The translations under genes and the position numbers were made by a program. A stretch of DNA of 64,000 bases from an uncultured Nocardioides sp. (GTDB lineage Bacteria; Actinomycetota; Actinomycetes; Propionibacteriales; Nocardioidaceae): the NCBI RefSeq assembly GCF_947489365.1, contig NZ_CANLDB010000004.1:310001-374000 (forward strand), read 5' to 3'. Shown here one piece after another: positions 49,909 to 59,072 of this stretch. The notes under the pieces were generated by a model. The model did not search any database. It was not told the DNA's origin and was given only the letters and a program-made list of their open reading frames with translations. Positions within the stretch are counted from its first letter, which is position 1, and the number at the start of each line of letters is the position of its first letter.

Positions 49909-51435
49909 GTGCTGCTCGCCGACCTCGTCGCCACCTCCACCGCGGTCGCCGCGACCCGCTCCCGCAAGGAGAAGGTCGCCGCCCTCGCCGAGCTGTTCGC
50001 GCGCGCCGACCCCGACGCGCCCCTCGAGGTCGAGGTCGTGACGTCCTACCTCGGCGGAGCGCTGCGGCAACGTCGTACCGGGCTGGGCTGGCGCTCGCTG
50101 ACCTCGCTCCCCGACCCGGCCGACGAGCCGAGCCTGACGGTGCTCGCGGTGCACGAGGCGTTCGAGCACGTCGCCGGGCTGTCGGGGCCGGGGTCGCAGA
50201 CCGCCCGGGCGGCGGCCACCGCCGAGCTCTTCGGCGCCGCCACCGCCGAGGAACAGCAGTGGCTGCGCGGGCTGGTGACCGGCGAGGTGCGGCAGGGCGC
50301 GCTCGACTCGCTGGTGCAGGAGGCCGTCGCCCGGGCGACGGAGACCCCTCTGCCCGCCGTACGCCGGGCCGCGATGCTCGCGGGCTCCACCGTCGTCGCG
50401 GCCCGGGCCGCCGGCACCGGCGGCGAGGAGGCGCTCGCCGCGATCGGCCTCGAGGTGATGCGACCCGTCACGCCCATGCTCGCCTCGACCGCCCCGACCG
50501 TCGCCGAAGCGCTGGAGAAGGTGGGCGGGGAGGTCGCCGTCGACACCAAGCTCGACGGGATCCGGATCCAGGTCCACCGCGACGGCGATGACGTCCGGAT
50601 CGCGACCCGCTCCCTCGACGACATCACCACCCGCCTGCCCGAGGTGGTCGAGGTGGTCCGGGCCCTGCCGGCGCGCACGGTCGTCCTCGACGGCGAGGCG
50701 CTCTCGCTCGGAGGTGACGGCCGACCCCGCCCGTTCCAGGAGACCGTCTCCCGCACGGCCAGCGCGCACGAGGAGGGGGCGGCCGCCGTGACGCCGTACT
50801 TCTTCGACCTGCTGCACCTCGACGGCGCCGACTACCTCGACCGCCCCGGTCGCGAGCGACTCGCCGCCCTCGACGCGCTCGTGCCGGAGGCCCACCGGGT
50901 CCGACGCCTCGAGACGGGCGACCCCGAGGCGGCCGAGGCCTTCGCCCGCGCCGCCGTCGCGGACGGGCACGAGGGCGTCGTCGTGAAGTCGCTCGACGCC
51001 CCCTGGGAGGCAGGACGTCGCGGCGCGGCCTGGGTGAAGGTCAAGCCCCGCCTGACCCTCGACCTCGTCGTCCTGGCCGTCGAGTGGGGTTCCGGACGTC
51101 GCCGCGGCTGGCTGTCCAACATCCACCTCGGCGCCCGCGCCGACGACGGCGACGGGTTCGTCATGCTCGGCAAGACCTTCAAGGGCATGACGGACGAGGT
51201 CCTCGCCTGGCAGACCGAGCGCTTCCTCGGCCTCGAGACCCACCGCGAGGGGCACGTCGTCCACGTGCGACCGGAGCAGGTCGTCGAGATCGCCCTCGAC
51301 GGCGTCCAGCGCTCGCCGCGCTACCCGGGTGGGATCGCGCTGAGGTTCGCCCGGGTGCTGCGCTACCGCGACGACAAGACGCCGGGCGAGGCGGACGTGC
51401 TGTCCACGGTCACGGGCTTCCTGCTGCCAGGCTGA
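49909..51435 (+). CDS. ATP-dependent DNA ligase (LigB-like)
   Basis: 508-aa ATP-dependent ligase. The adenylation motif I is TKLDGIRIQVHRDG with the reactive Lys. Other nucleotidyltransferase motifs are VVLDGEALSLG, YFFDLLHLDGADYLD, EGVVVKSLDAPWEAGRRG and WVKVKPR. The N-terminal all-helical DNA-binding domain (residues about 1-190) and full OB domain resemble mycobacterial LigB rather than the Ku-linked LigD. The GTG at 49909 gives the start. It is probably an accessory repair ligase beside the main NAD-dependent LigA, which is not in the window. Confidence 0.92.
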   Translation: MLLADLVATSTAVAATRSRKEKVAALAELFARADPDAPLEVEVVTSYLGGALRQRRTGLGWRSLTSLPDPADEPSLTVLAVHEAFEHVAGLSGPGSQTARAAATAELFGAATAEEQQWLRGLVTGEVRQGALDSLVQEAVARATETPLPAVRRAAMLAGSTVVAARAAGTGGEEALAAIGLEVMRPVTPMLASTAPTVAEALEKVGGEVAVDTKLDGIRIQVHRDGDDVRIATRSLDDITTRLPEVVEVVRALPARTVVLDGEALSLGGDGRPRPFQETVSRTASAHEEGAAAVTPYFFDLLHLDGADYLDRPGRERLAALDALVPEAHRVRRLETGDPEAAEAFARAAVADGHEGVVVKSLDAPWEAGRRGAAWVKVKPRLTLDLVVLAVEWGSGRRRGWLSNIHLGARADDGDGFVMLGKTFKGMTDEVLAWQTERFLGLETHREGHVVHVRPEQVVEIALDGVQRSPRYPGGIALRFARVLRYRDDKTPGEADVLSTVTGFLLPG

Positions 51436-51439
51436 CCCG

Positions 51440-51934
51440 ATGGACGACGACCTCCCGCGCATCCCCCGCGTCGCCGGCGAGCGGGAGGCGCTCGCGGCGT
51501 ACCTCGAGCACTTCCGGGCGACGATCGAGCTGGCGTGCCGCGACCTCACGACCGCCCAGGCGGGCGCCCGGTCGATGCCACCGTCGACGATGTCGCTGCA
51601 CGGCCTCGTGCGGCACCTCGCCAGCGTCGAGCGGTGGTGGTTCCAGCAGAGCTTCGAGCACCGCGACGTCCCGACGCTGCACGCCGGGAACGACGACTTC
51701 GAGCCGCCGCCGGACGCGGACCTGCAGGCCGACCTCGCGACCTGGCAGGCCGAGTGCCGGGTGTCCCGCGAGATCGTCGCCGCCCACGACCTCGACGACG
51801 TGGTCCGCCCGCTCGACTGGTACGAGGACGTCGACCTGCGCTGGCTGGTGCTCCGGATGATCACGGAGTACGCCCAGCACTGCGGGCACGCCGACCTGCT
51901 CCGCGAGGGCGTCGACGGCAGGACCAGCTCGTGA
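51440..51934 (+). CDS. DinB-family (DUF664) protein
   Basis: 164-aa four-helix DinB-fold protein. LHGLVRHLASVERWWFQQSFEHRD carries the first His ligand and ITEYAQHCGHADLLREGVDG the HxxxH pair, giving the three-His metal site of the DUF664/DinB group. Relatives include thiol-dependent enzymes, possibly using mycothiol. The gene starts 4 bp after the ligase stop and overlaps the GNAT start (GTGA), so the three may be co-transcribed. Confidence 0.87.
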   Translation: MDDDLPRIPRVAGEREALAAYLEHFRATIELACRDLTTAQAGARSMPPSTMSLHGLVRHLASVERWWFQQSFEHRDVPTLHAGNDDFEPPPDADLQADLATWQAECRVSREIVAAHDLDDVVRPLDWYEDVDLRWLVLRMITEYAQHCGHADLLREGVDGRTSS

Positions 51935-52491
51935 CCGCGCTCGTCACCCCGGACCTGGAGACGGCACGTCTGCGGCTGCGCTCCTTCCGTGACTCCGACG
52001 CCGACGACCTCTTCGCGCTGCAGAGCGACGCGCACGTGCTGCGGTACTGGGACGCGCCGCCGTGGACCGACCCCCTGCGGGCCGTGTCGTTCATCGAGAG
52101 GTGCTCGCGGATCGCGGCCGAGAGCGACGGCGTACGGCCCGCAGTCGTCGATGGAACCGACGGGTCGTTCCTCGGCTGGATCACGCTGAACAGCTACGAC
52201 CTCACCTTCCGCAGCGCGTCGCTCGGCTTCTGTTTCGCCGAGCGCACCTGGGGCCGGGGGTACGCCACCGAGGCAGCGGGAGCGCTCCTGGCGTGGGCGT
52301 TCGCGGCGCTCGACCTCAACCGGGTCCAGGCCGAGGCGGACACCCGCAACACCGCCTGTCGGCGGGTGCTGGAGAAGCTCGGCTTCGTCCTCGAGGGAAC
52401 ACTGCGCGAGGACTGTGTGGTCGACGGCGTCGTCTCCGACTCCTGGGTGTTCGGCCTCCTGCGCCGCGAGTGGGTCGCGTCACGGTCGTGA
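51931..52491 (+). CDS. GNAT-family N-acetyltransferase (RimJ/RimL type)
   Basis: 186-aa acetyltransferase of the RimJ/RimL subgroup: LETARLRLRSFRDSDADDLFAL, SLGFCFAERTWGRGYATEAA (acetyl-CoA loop, RGYATEA) and VQAEADTRNTACRRVLEKLGFVLEG with the conserved N...S/CxxxLEKxGF block. It probably acetylates a protein N-terminus or a small amine. The GTG at 51931 overlaps the DinB stop. Confidence 0.9.
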   Translation: MTALVTPDLETARLRLRSFRDSDADDLFALQSDAHVLRYWDAPPWTDPLRAVSFIERCSRIAAESDGVRPAVVDGTDGSFLGWITLNSYDLTFRSASLGFCFAERTWGRGYATEAAGALLAWAFAALDLNRVQAEADTRNTACRRVLEKLGFVLEGTLREDCVVDGVVSDSWVFGLLRREWVASRS

Positions 52492-52518
52492 CACTCCCGG
52501 TTACACGTCCCGTACCCT
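52488..52518 (+). promoter_or_regulatory. tetR promoter with GTKACAC-N5-GTTACAC operator
   Basis: GTGACAC (52488-52494) and GTTACAC (52500-52506) form a direct repeat with a 12-bp period. It directly precedes TACCCT (52513-52518), which ends 7 nt before the tetR GTG. The repeat would cover the -35 and spacer, fitting autorepression. The same repeat occurs at 56690-56708. Confidence 0.55.
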
Positions 52519-52525
52519 CGGTCCC

Positions 52526-53236
52526 GTGACCACCACGCCGGCCCCCCGCGGCGACGGCCGTCGCTCGGCCGCCGCCCAGCGCCGCCGCGAGCGCAAGCGC
52601 GAGATCATCGCGGCGACCCGCGCCCTGTTCGACGAGCGCGGCGTCCGCGACGCCCAGATCGAGGACGTCGCCCGCGCCGTGGGCATCAACCGGGCGATCA
52701 TCTACCGGCACTTCACCGGCAAGGAGGAGCTGTTCGCGCTCGCCCTCGTCGGTTACCTCGACGAGCTGCGCGAGGAGCTGGTGGCGGCCGCCGACTCCGC
52801 CGGGCCCGACGACCACCGGGCCCGTCTGACGGCCCTGACACGGGCCTTCGTCGACTACGGACTGGGCCACCCCGCGTTCGTGGACTGCGCCCAGACCCTG
52901 ATGCGGCGCACCGGTCCGGAGCTGTGGGACGAGATCGCCGAGTCCGCGATCTACCGCCTCGGCCGCTCCATCTCGGGGTGCCTGGCCGTGCTCGCCTCGA
53001 CCTTCGAGGCCGGGACGGAGAGCGGCGACTTCCACGTCGAGGACCCCCACCTGCTCGCCAACACCCTGTACGCCAGCGGGCTCGGTGCCCTGCAGCTCGC
53101 GAGGGTCGGGATCCTCGTCAAGGAGGCCGCCCCGGGCGTGCCCACGGTCGGCAGCATCACGGCCGACCAGGTCAAGGAGCACATGGTCACCAGTGCGCTC
53201 GCGATGGCCTCGGCGGGGACCCCGCAGCAGGCCTGA
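52526..53236 (+). CDS. TetR-family transcriptional regulator
   Basis: 236-aa regulator. The N-terminal helix-turn-helix is REIIAATRALFDERGVRDAQIEDVARAVGINRAIIYRHFTGKEELFALAL, split over three helices (motif core VGINRAIIYRHFTGK). The ligand-binding C-terminal domain is unassigned. Position near fadA2/fabG4/htdX-like genes resembles the mycobacterial Rv0238-Rv0244 neighbourhood, where a TetR regulator is also close. The shared direct repeat supports a role in fatty-acid gene control. The GTG at 52526 has a leaderless-type -10. Confidence 0.88.
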   Translation: MTTTPAPRGDGRRSAAAQRRRERKREIIAATRALFDERGVRDAQIEDVARAVGINRAIIYRHFTGKEELFALALVGYLDELREELVAAADSAGPDDHRARLTALTRAFVDYGLGHPAFVDCAQTLMRRTGPELWDEIAESAIYRLGRSISGCLAVLASTFEAGTESGDFHVEDPHLLANTLYASGLGALQLARVGILVKEAAPGVPTVGSITADQVKEHMVTSALAMASAGTPQQA

Positions 53237-53246
53237 CCCGCGCTCC

Positions 53247-55292
53247 CTACGCGGCCTGGAGCTCGACGACGAAGGTCGTGCCGCCCTGCGGTCGGGCCTC
53301 GCAGCGGATCGATCCCCCGTGGCGCTCGACGACGTCACGGCAGATCGACAGGCCCAACCCGGTCCCGGCGTACGAGCCGGCGGACGTCGGTGCCCGGTAC
53401 AGGCGGTCGAAGATCTGCTCCCGCTGGTCGTCGGGGACGCCGATCCCGTTGTCGCCGACGCGGATCACGGCACGGCCGCCGTGCACCTCGCCGGTCACCT
53501 CGACCCGGGGCTCGACCCCGGGGGCGACGTACTTGACCGCGTTGCTGACGAGGTTGGTGAAGAGCTGGTGGCACAGGTCCCGGTCGGCGTGCAGCGCCGG
53601 GAGCGACGCGTCGACCACGAGGTAGGGCTCGCACCGCTGCTCGCGGGCGATCCCGGGCAGCAGACCACCGGGGCCGGCCAGCGACACCGTCTCGGGCTCC
53701 AGCGTCGACTTCCCGGCGCTGGCCAACAGGTCGCGGATCAGCTCGGCCATGCGGTCGGCGGTGCGCTCGGCGCGGGAGAGTGCGTGGGCGAGCCCGTCCC
53801 GCGCCGGCCCGGGCGGCAGGTCCTCGACGAGGTCCGCCGCCTGCTCGACCCACCCGCGCGTCGCGGTCAGCGGCGTCCGCAGGTCGTGGGCCGCGACCTC
53901 GGCGAACTCGTGGAGGCGGTCCTGCGCGACCCGCTCGTCCGTCACGTCGCGCGAGACCACCAGCGCGGCGGCGGGCTCCCCGTCGACGACCCCCTGGGAC
54001 AGCGGCACCGCGCGCAGGGCGATGATCCGGCGGCTGCCGCCGGGACCGGCGATCGCGACGTCCTCGAGGATCGTCCGACCCTCCCGCCGGGCCCGGTACG
54101 ACGGGCGGTCGTCCTCCGCGATCCGTGACCCGTCGAGCCGGTAGATCTCCGCGGTGACCACCGACGAGGCCGCCCTGTTGCTGCGGACGACCGTGCCCTC
54201 CGCGTCGACGACGGCGATGCCCTCGTCCATCGCCTCGGTGACCGCGTCCAGCAGCTCGATCCGGGCGCCGGCGTGACGGTTGGCCTCTGCCAGCTCGGCG
54301 AGCAGCGCGAGCCGCTCGTCCCGCCCGACGGCGACGGCGAGGGTGGTCAGCGCGACGGTGAGGACGAAGGCCTGCGTCACGAGCGCGTTGAGCTGGGGCG
54401 TCTCGAGGCTGGCGAAGGGTCCGATCCCCGCCAGGGTGAGCCCGCAGGCGGCGGTCCCGCAGCAGGCGGACAGCAGCCCTGCCCAGAGGGTGGGCAGCCG
54501 GGCACCGGCCCAGACGGCCACGCTCACGAGGGCGAACGCCAGCTGGGCCCGGCCGTAGGTGAACACGAAGCCGTACGTCGTCACGGCGACCAGGACCAGG
54601 GCCAGCACCTCCGGCCACCCCGCGTACGGCGTCCGGGGATGGGGTGCGGACACCGCGCGGACGGGGGCGATCCCGCGCCGCGCGCGCCACCACTCCCAGA
54701 CCAGGTGGCCGACGGCGCCGACGATCACGACGCCGGCGAAGTGGCGTCCCCACCAGTCGGCGACCCCCGAGCCGCGCGGCTGCTCGGGGACGACGAGGTC
54801 GATGAGCCCGCTCGCCAGCAGGGCGCCGACCAGGGTGCCCAGGAGCAGCGCACCGAGGAACCCGACGAGGGACCGCAGGTCGTGCAGGCTGGCACCACCG
54901 CGCACCCCGAGCAGGGAGGGTGCCCACTGTCGGAGCAGGAGCGCGCAGCACACCGTCTGCACGCTCGCCGCCACCGCCACGATCCAGGCGAGGCTCCAGC
55001 CCGAGCCGGTGACGACCATGACCAGCGCGACCGCGACGGTCATGGCGGCGAGACTCAGGGACCGCCCGAGCCGTCCACGACTGGCCAGGTACCAGAGCAG
55101 CGCCGCGCCGGACGCAGGCCACACGAGCGCGAGGGACTGAGCGCCGATCGCCGTGGCGACCCGGGCGCCGAGCCCGAGTCCGACGACGGCGAGAAGTCCG
55201 ACCACGAAGACCGCGGCCCCGCCCCCACGAACGGACACCCCCACCCCTGTCGTCCGGTGCGCAGCCGGGCGAGCGCCGACCGCGGCCGACAC
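53247..55292 (-). CDS. Sensor histidine kinase with MASE1-like membrane domain and PAS
   Basis: About 681-aa membrane sensor kinase. The N-terminal 300 residues hold about eight hydrophobic helices of MASE1 type (LVWPASGAALLWYLA; DWWGRHFAGVVIVGAVGHLV). A PAS domain follows (LLDAVTEAMDEGIAVVDAEGTVVRSN). The kinase core has the H-box EFAEVAAHDLRTPLTATRGW, N-box NLVSNAVKY, G1 VGDNGIGVP and G2 GTGLGLSI. No response regulator is adjacent, so it is an orphan. The GTG at 55292 is uncertain because a TAGAGT hexamer overlaps it; translation may start at a later in-frame codon. Confidence 0.9.
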   Translation of the reverse strand: MSAAVGARPAAHRTTGVGVSVRGGGAAVFVVGLLAVVGLGLGARVATAIGAQSLALVWPASGAALLWYLASRGRLGRSLSLAAMTVAVALVMVVTGSGWSLAWIVAVAASVQTVCCALLLRQWAPSLLGVRGGASLHDLRSLVGFLGALLLGTLVGALLASGLIDLVVPEQPRGSGVADWWGRHFAGVVIVGAVGHLVWEWWRARRGIAPVRAVSAPHPRTPYAGWPEVLALVLVAVTTYGFVFTYGRAQLAFALVSVAVWAGARLPTLWAGLLSACCGTAACGLTLAGIGPFASLETPQLNALVTQAFVLTVALTTLAVAVGRDERLALLAELAEANRHAGARIELLDAVTEAMDEGIAVVDAEGTVVRSNRAASSVVTAEIYRLDGSRIAEDDRPSYRARREGRTILEDVAIAGPGGSRRIIALRAVPLSQGVVDGEPAAALVVSRDVTDERVAQDRLHEFAEVAAHDLRTPLTATRGWVEQAADLVEDLPPGPARDGLAHALSRAERTADRMAELIRDLLASAGKSTLEPETVSLAGPGGLLPGIAREQRCEPYLVVDASLPALHADRDLCHQLFTNLVSNAVKYVAPGVEPRVEVTGEVHGGRAVIRVGDNGIGVPDDQREQIFDRLYRAPTSAGSYAGTGLGLSICRDVVERHGGSIRCEARPQGGTTFVVELQAA

Positions 55293-55305
55293 TCTACCGC
55301 CACCC

Positions 55306-56589
55306 TCAGGGACGCTCCAGGATCGCGGTCACTCCCTGCCCGCCGGCCGCGCACACCGAGATGACGCCGGAGCCGGAACCCTTCTCCGCGAGCAGGGAGG
55401 CGAGGGTCGCGACGATCCGCCCACCGGTGGCCGCGAACGGGTGGCCCGCCGCGAGCGAGGAGCCCACCACGTTCAGCCGCTCCCGGTCGACCGCGCCCAG
55501 CACGTCGTCGAGGCCGAGGCGCTCCTTGCAGAACACCGGGTCCTCCCACGCCTTCAGGGTCGCGAGCACCTGGGAGGCGAAGGCCTCGTGGATCTCGTAG
55601 AAGTCGAACGAGCCGAAGTCCTTGCCCTCCCGGGCGAGCATCCGCGGCATCGCGTACGCCGGCGCCATCAGCAGCCCCTCGCCGCCGTGGACGTAGTCGA
55701 CCGCCGCCGTCTCGTACGCCGTCAGGTAGGCGAGCACGGGCAGGCCGCGCTCGGCCGCCCACTCCTCGGAGGCCAGCAGCACCGCGGAGGCGCCGTCGGT
55801 CAGCGGCGTCGAGTTGCCGGCCGTCATCGTGGCGGCCGCACCCTTGCCGAAGACCGGCTTGAGCTTCGCGAGCTTCTCCACCGAGCTGTCGGGGCGCAGG
55901 TTGTCGTCGAGCTCGAGACCACGGAACGGCGTCACGAGGTCGTCGAGGAAACCCCGCTCGTACGCCGCCGCGAGGTGGGCGTGCGACGCGGCGGCGAGCT
56001 CGTCCTGCTCCTCACGGCCGACCTGCCACTCGACGGCGGTCAGGGCGGCGTGCTCGCCCATCGACATCCGGGTGCGCGGCTCGGAGTTCTGCGGGATGGC
56101 GGGCACGAGGTCGGCCGGCCGGATGCGCGACAGGGCAGCGAGCTTGCCCTGGGTGGTCTTCGCGCGGTTGGCGGCGAGCAGCTTCTTGCGGAGCCCCTCG
56201 CCCACGGCGATCGGGGCGTCGGAGGCGGTGTCGGAGCCGCCGGCGATCCCGGACTCGATCTGTCCGAGGGCGATCTTGTTGGCCACCTGGATGACGGCCT
56301 GCAGACCTGTCCCGCAGGCCTGCTGGATGTCGGTGGCCGGGGTCTCGGGCGCGAGCCGGGAGCCCAGCACCGCCTCGCGGGTGAGGTTGAAGTCGCGGGA
56401 GTGCTTCAGCACCGCCCCGGCGACGACCTCACCCAGCCGCTCGCCGGCCAGGTCGTACCGGTCGGCCAGCCCGTCGAGGGCCGCGGTGAGCATGTCCTGG
56501 TTGGAGGCGGTCGAGTACGCGCCGTTCGATCGCGCGAAGGGCGTGCGGTTGCCGCCGACGATCGCGACGCGACGGGTCTTCTCCTGCAT
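55306..56589 (-). CDS. Acetyl-CoA acyltransferase (thiolase, FadA2-like)
   Basis: 427-aa thiolase. The nucleophilic Cys is in QQACGTGLQAVIQ, the His in FYEIHEAFASQ and the second Cys in SVCAAGGQGV, with SSLAAGHPFAATGGRIV before it. It performs the thiolytic or condensation step of fatty-acid metabolism. The ATG at 56589 follows GGAGCTC-type sequence. The gene is divergent from HMwFabG-MaoC, the same arrangement as mycobacterial fadA2 versus fabG4-htdX. Confidence 0.93.
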   Translation of the reverse strand: MQEKTRRVAIVGGNRTPFARSNGAYSTASNQDMLTAALDGLADRYDLAGERLGEVVAGAVLKHSRDFNLTREAVLGSRLAPETPATDIQQACGTGLQAVIQVANKIALGQIESGIAGGSDTASDAPIAVGEGLRKKLLAANRAKTTQGKLAALSRIRPADLVPAIPQNSEPRTRMSMGEHAALTAVEWQVGREEQDELAAASHAHLAAAYERGFLDDLVTPFRGLELDDNLRPDSSVEKLAKLKPVFGKGAAATMTAGNSTPLTDGASAVLLASEEWAAERGLPVLAYLTAYETAAVDYVHGGEGLLMAPAYAMPRMLAREGKDFGSFDFYEIHEAFASQVLATLKAWEDPVFCKERLGLDDVLGAVDRERLNVVGSSLAAGHPFAATGGRIVATLASLLAEKGSGSGVISVCAAGGQGVTAILERP

Positions 56590-56656
56590 GGGAGCTCCTG
56601 GTGCTCGGGGTCTGGCCGCGTCCAGACTACTGATGAGTAACCTGGATCCGCAGCCC

Positions 56657-56674
56657 GGTGAGTCCCATCTCACC
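56657..56674. promoter_or_regulatory. Inverted repeat GGTGAG-N6-CTCACC
   Basis: A perfect 6-6-6 inverted repeat in the 186-bp thiolase/fabG intergenic region, a plausible dimeric operator. The binding protein is unknown. Confidence 0.45.
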
Positions 56675-56689
56675 AACAATGGACACCGA

Positions 56690-56708
56690 GTTACACATCG
56701 CGTTACAC
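56690..56708. promoter_or_regulatory. GTTACAC-N5-GTTACAC direct repeat between thiolase and fabG
   Basis: GTTACAC at 56690-56696 and 56702-56708, a 12-bp period identical to the tetR promoter repeat. It is flanked by GGACAC (56681) and GTGTCC (56711-56716) arms. A probable operator for the nearby TetR regulator. Confidence 0.55.
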
Positions 56709-56775
56709 AAGTGTCCCGGCCCGGTGCCCGAGCCGATGACCGACCCCGATGTCGACAGTGAGGACCCGCAGGACC

Positions 56776-58116
56776 ATGAGCGACCGCTACCAAGGCTTCG
56801 TCAGCACCCCGATCGGCAAGCTGCTGGTCAAGAACCTCGGCCTCCCCTCGCCCGTCCGGCTCGACCGCTGGACCGAGGGCGCCCCCCTGGTCGACGGCAC
56901 CGTCCTGGTCGGCGGCGACGGGCGGCTGGCGGGTCTGCTCCCGACCCTGCTGAAGGACCTCGGTGTCGAGGTCCGCACCGAGGCGGAGGGCGACGGGCGG
57001 TTCAAGGGCCTCGTCCTGGACGCCACGGGCATCACCGACTCCGCCGGGCTCGTCGCGCTCACCGAGTTCTTCACGCCCGTGATGCGCCGGCTGGAGTCCT
57101 GCCCGCGCCTCGTCGTCCTCGGCACCGACCCCGCCCACACGCAGTCCGCCTCCGAGCGGGTCGCGCAGCGGGCGCTGGAGGGCTTCACCCGCTCGCTCGG
57201 CAAGGAGGTCGGCCGCGGCGGCACCAGCCAGCTCGTGTACGTCGCCCCCGGCGCCGAGGAGGCGACCGCCTCGACGCTGGCGTTCCTGCTGTCGCCGAAG
57301 TCGGCGTACGTGTCCGGTCAGGTGGTCCGCATCGGCGTCCACGGCACGACCACCGTCGCGGAGGAGCCCGCCGTCGCCGAGAAGCCGCTGGCGGGCAAGG
57401 TCGCGCTGGTGACCGGCGCCAGCCGCGGCATCGGCGAGCAGATCGCCCGCGTCCTGCACCGCGACGGCGCCACCGTCGTCGGCGTCGACGTCCCGCAGGC
57501 CGCCAGCGACCTGGTGTCGCTGGTCCAGGAGCTCGGCGGCGACCACCTCGCCCTCGACATCACCGCGAAGGACGCCCCGCAGCGCATCGCGCAGCACCTC
57601 AAGGACAAGCACGGCGGCGTCGACATCGTCGTCCACAACGCCGGCATCACCCGCGACAAGAAGCTCGCCAACATGAAGGCCGACCGCTGGGAGTCCGTCA
57701 TCGCGGTGAACCTGACCGCCCCCGAGCGCATCTCCCGCGAGCTGCTGGAGCAGGGCGTGGTCAACGCCAACGGCCGCATCATCGGCGTCGCCTCCATCGC
57801 CGGCATCGCCGGCAACGTCGGTCAGACCAACTACGCCGCCTCGAAGGCGGGCGTCATCGGCCTCGTCGACTCCCTCGCGCCCGAGGTCGGCGACGGCATC
57901 ACCGTCAACGCGGTCGCCCCCGGGTTCATCATCACGAAGATGACCGCGGCGGTCCCGTTCGCCACCCGCGAGGTCGGCCAGCGCCTCAACGCGATGGCGC
58001 AGGGCGGCCTGCCGGTGGACGTCGCCGAGACCATCGCCTGGTACGCCCACCCGGGCTCCACCGCGGTCAACGGCAACGTGGTCCGCGTGTGCGGCCAGAT
58101 GATGCTGGGGGCCTGA
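56776..58116 (+). CDS. High-molecular-weight 3-oxoacyl-ACP/CoA reductase (FabG4-like)
   Basis: 446-aa HMwFabG. The N-terminal flavodoxin-like half (residues about 1-200, degenerate Rossmann region) is followed by a full short-chain dehydrogenase domain. That domain has cofactor motif VALVTGASRGIGEQIA, NNAG equivalent VHNAGITRD, catalytic Ser in GVASIAGIAG and YAASKAGV (Tyr/Lys). It reduces 3-oxoacyl thioesters, probably NADH-dependent as in mycobacterial FabG4. The ATG at 56776 is used; an in-frame ATG at 56749 is possible. It is followed one base later by a MaoC dehydratase gene. Confidence 0.93.
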   Translation: MSDRYQGFVSTPIGKLLVKNLGLPSPVRLDRWTEGAPLVDGTVLVGGDGRLAGLLPTLLKDLGVEVRTEAEGDGRFKGLVLDATGITDSAGLVALTEFFTPVMRRLESCPRLVVLGTDPAHTQSASERVAQRALEGFTRSLGKEVGRGGTSQLVYVAPGAEEATASTLAFLLSPKSAYVSGQVVRIGVHGTTTVAEEPAVAEKPLAGKVALVTGASRGIGEQIARVLHRDGATVVGVDVPQAASDLVSLVQELGGDHLALDITAKDAPQRIAQHLKDKHGGVDIVVHNAGITRDKKLANMKADRWESVIAVNLTAPERISRELLEQGVVNANGRIIGVASIAGIAGNVGQTNYAASKAGVIGLVDSLAPEVGDGITVNAVAPGFIITKMTAAVPFATREVGQRLNAMAQGGLPVDVAETIAWYAHPGSTAVNGNVVRVCGQMMLGA

Positions 58117-58117
58117 G

Positions 58118-59029
58118 GTGGCGTCGCAGGACGGCGTGGTCGACAAGGAGCTGACGGGCGAGCCCGGCGGGCTGGCCACGATCGCCCGCGCCGCGCTCCC
58201 GCTGCTGCCCGTGGTCAACCGGCTGCCTGGCGTCCGCAAGGCCCCGCGCTCGTCGTACGACGGCCTGGCCTACCACCGCGCGCCGGTGACGGTCGAGCGC
58301 GACCACGTCGAGGCGTACGCCGCGGTGTGCGGCTTCCCGGTGAAGGACACCGTCCCGCTGCCCTACCCCCACGTGCTCGCCTTCGGGCTGCACACGGCGA
58401 TCATGACCGACCCGGCGTTCCCGTTCCCCGCGGTCGGGACCGTGCACATGGAGAACGACATCACCTCCCACCGCCCGGTCCGGGTCGGCGAGGCCCTCGG
58501 TCTGCGCGTCGAGGCCTCGGAGGCCCGTCCGCACGCCAAGGGCACCGCGCTGGTCTTCTCCGCGACGGCCACCGTCGGTGACGAGACCGTCTGGGAGAGC
58601 ACGTCGACGTACCTGCGCCGCGGGAAGGGCGACGAGGCAGCCCCCGCCGGGCTGCGGATCGAGACGACCCCCGGCACCGGGGTGCGCTGGCCGCTGCCCG
58701 CCGACCTGGGCCGGCGCTACGCCGCCGTGTCGGGCGACCACAACCCGATCCACCTCCACCCGCTGACGGCGAAGCCGCTGGGGTTCCCGCGCCACATCGC
58801 GCACGGGATGTGGAGCCTGGCCCGCTGCGTCGCCGCCCTCGAGAACCGTCTCGACGGGGACGGCGGCGCCCGGGTGCAGGTGGCCTTCAAGAAGCCGATC
58901 CTGCTCCCGGGCAGCGTCGCCTTCGGCTCCCGGCCCGTCGCGGACGACGGGCCCGGCGGCTACCTGTTCTCCCTGACCTCGCCGAAGGACGGCTCGCCGC
59001 ACCTGGTGGGGCGCACGAGCCGTCCCTGA
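58118..59029 (+). CDS. MaoC-family 3-hydroxyacyl dehydratase (HtdX-like)
   Basis: 303-aa double hot-dog dehydratase. The hydratase-2 motif is AVSGDHNPIHLHPLTAKPLGFPRHIAHGMWS (Asp and His catalytic pair within GDHNPIHL), in the C-terminal hot dog. The N-terminal one is degenerate. Residues about 1-50 precede it. With the upstream HMwFabG it supplies consecutive reduction and dehydration steps of fatty-acid elongation. The GTG at 58118 is 1 bp after the fabG stop. Confidence 0.92.
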   Translation: MASQDGVVDKELTGEPGGLATIARAALPLLPVVNRLPGVRKAPRSSYDGLAYHRAPVTVERDHVEAYAAVCGFPVKDTVPLPYPHVLAFGLHTAIMTDPAFPFPAVGTVHMENDITSHRPVRVGEALGLRVEASEARPHAKGTALVFSATATVGDETVWESTSTYLRRGKGDEAAPAGLRIETTPGTGVRWPLPADLGRRYAAVSGDHNPIHLHPLTAKPLGFPRHIAHGMWSLARCVAALENRLDGDGGARVQVAFKKPILLPGSVAFGSRPVADDGPGGYLFSLTSPKDGSPHLVGRTSRP

Positions 59030-59072
59030 CGGGTCCCGTCAGCGGGTTGCTCCGCCAGGCCTCAGCGGTGGC

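Noticed and set aside
59027..59041. TGACGGGTCCCGTCA as a strong terminator between the MaoC and M23 genes
   Set aside because: The symmetry has a 1-nt centre and would make only a short 5-bp stem with a realistic loop, and no T-run follows.
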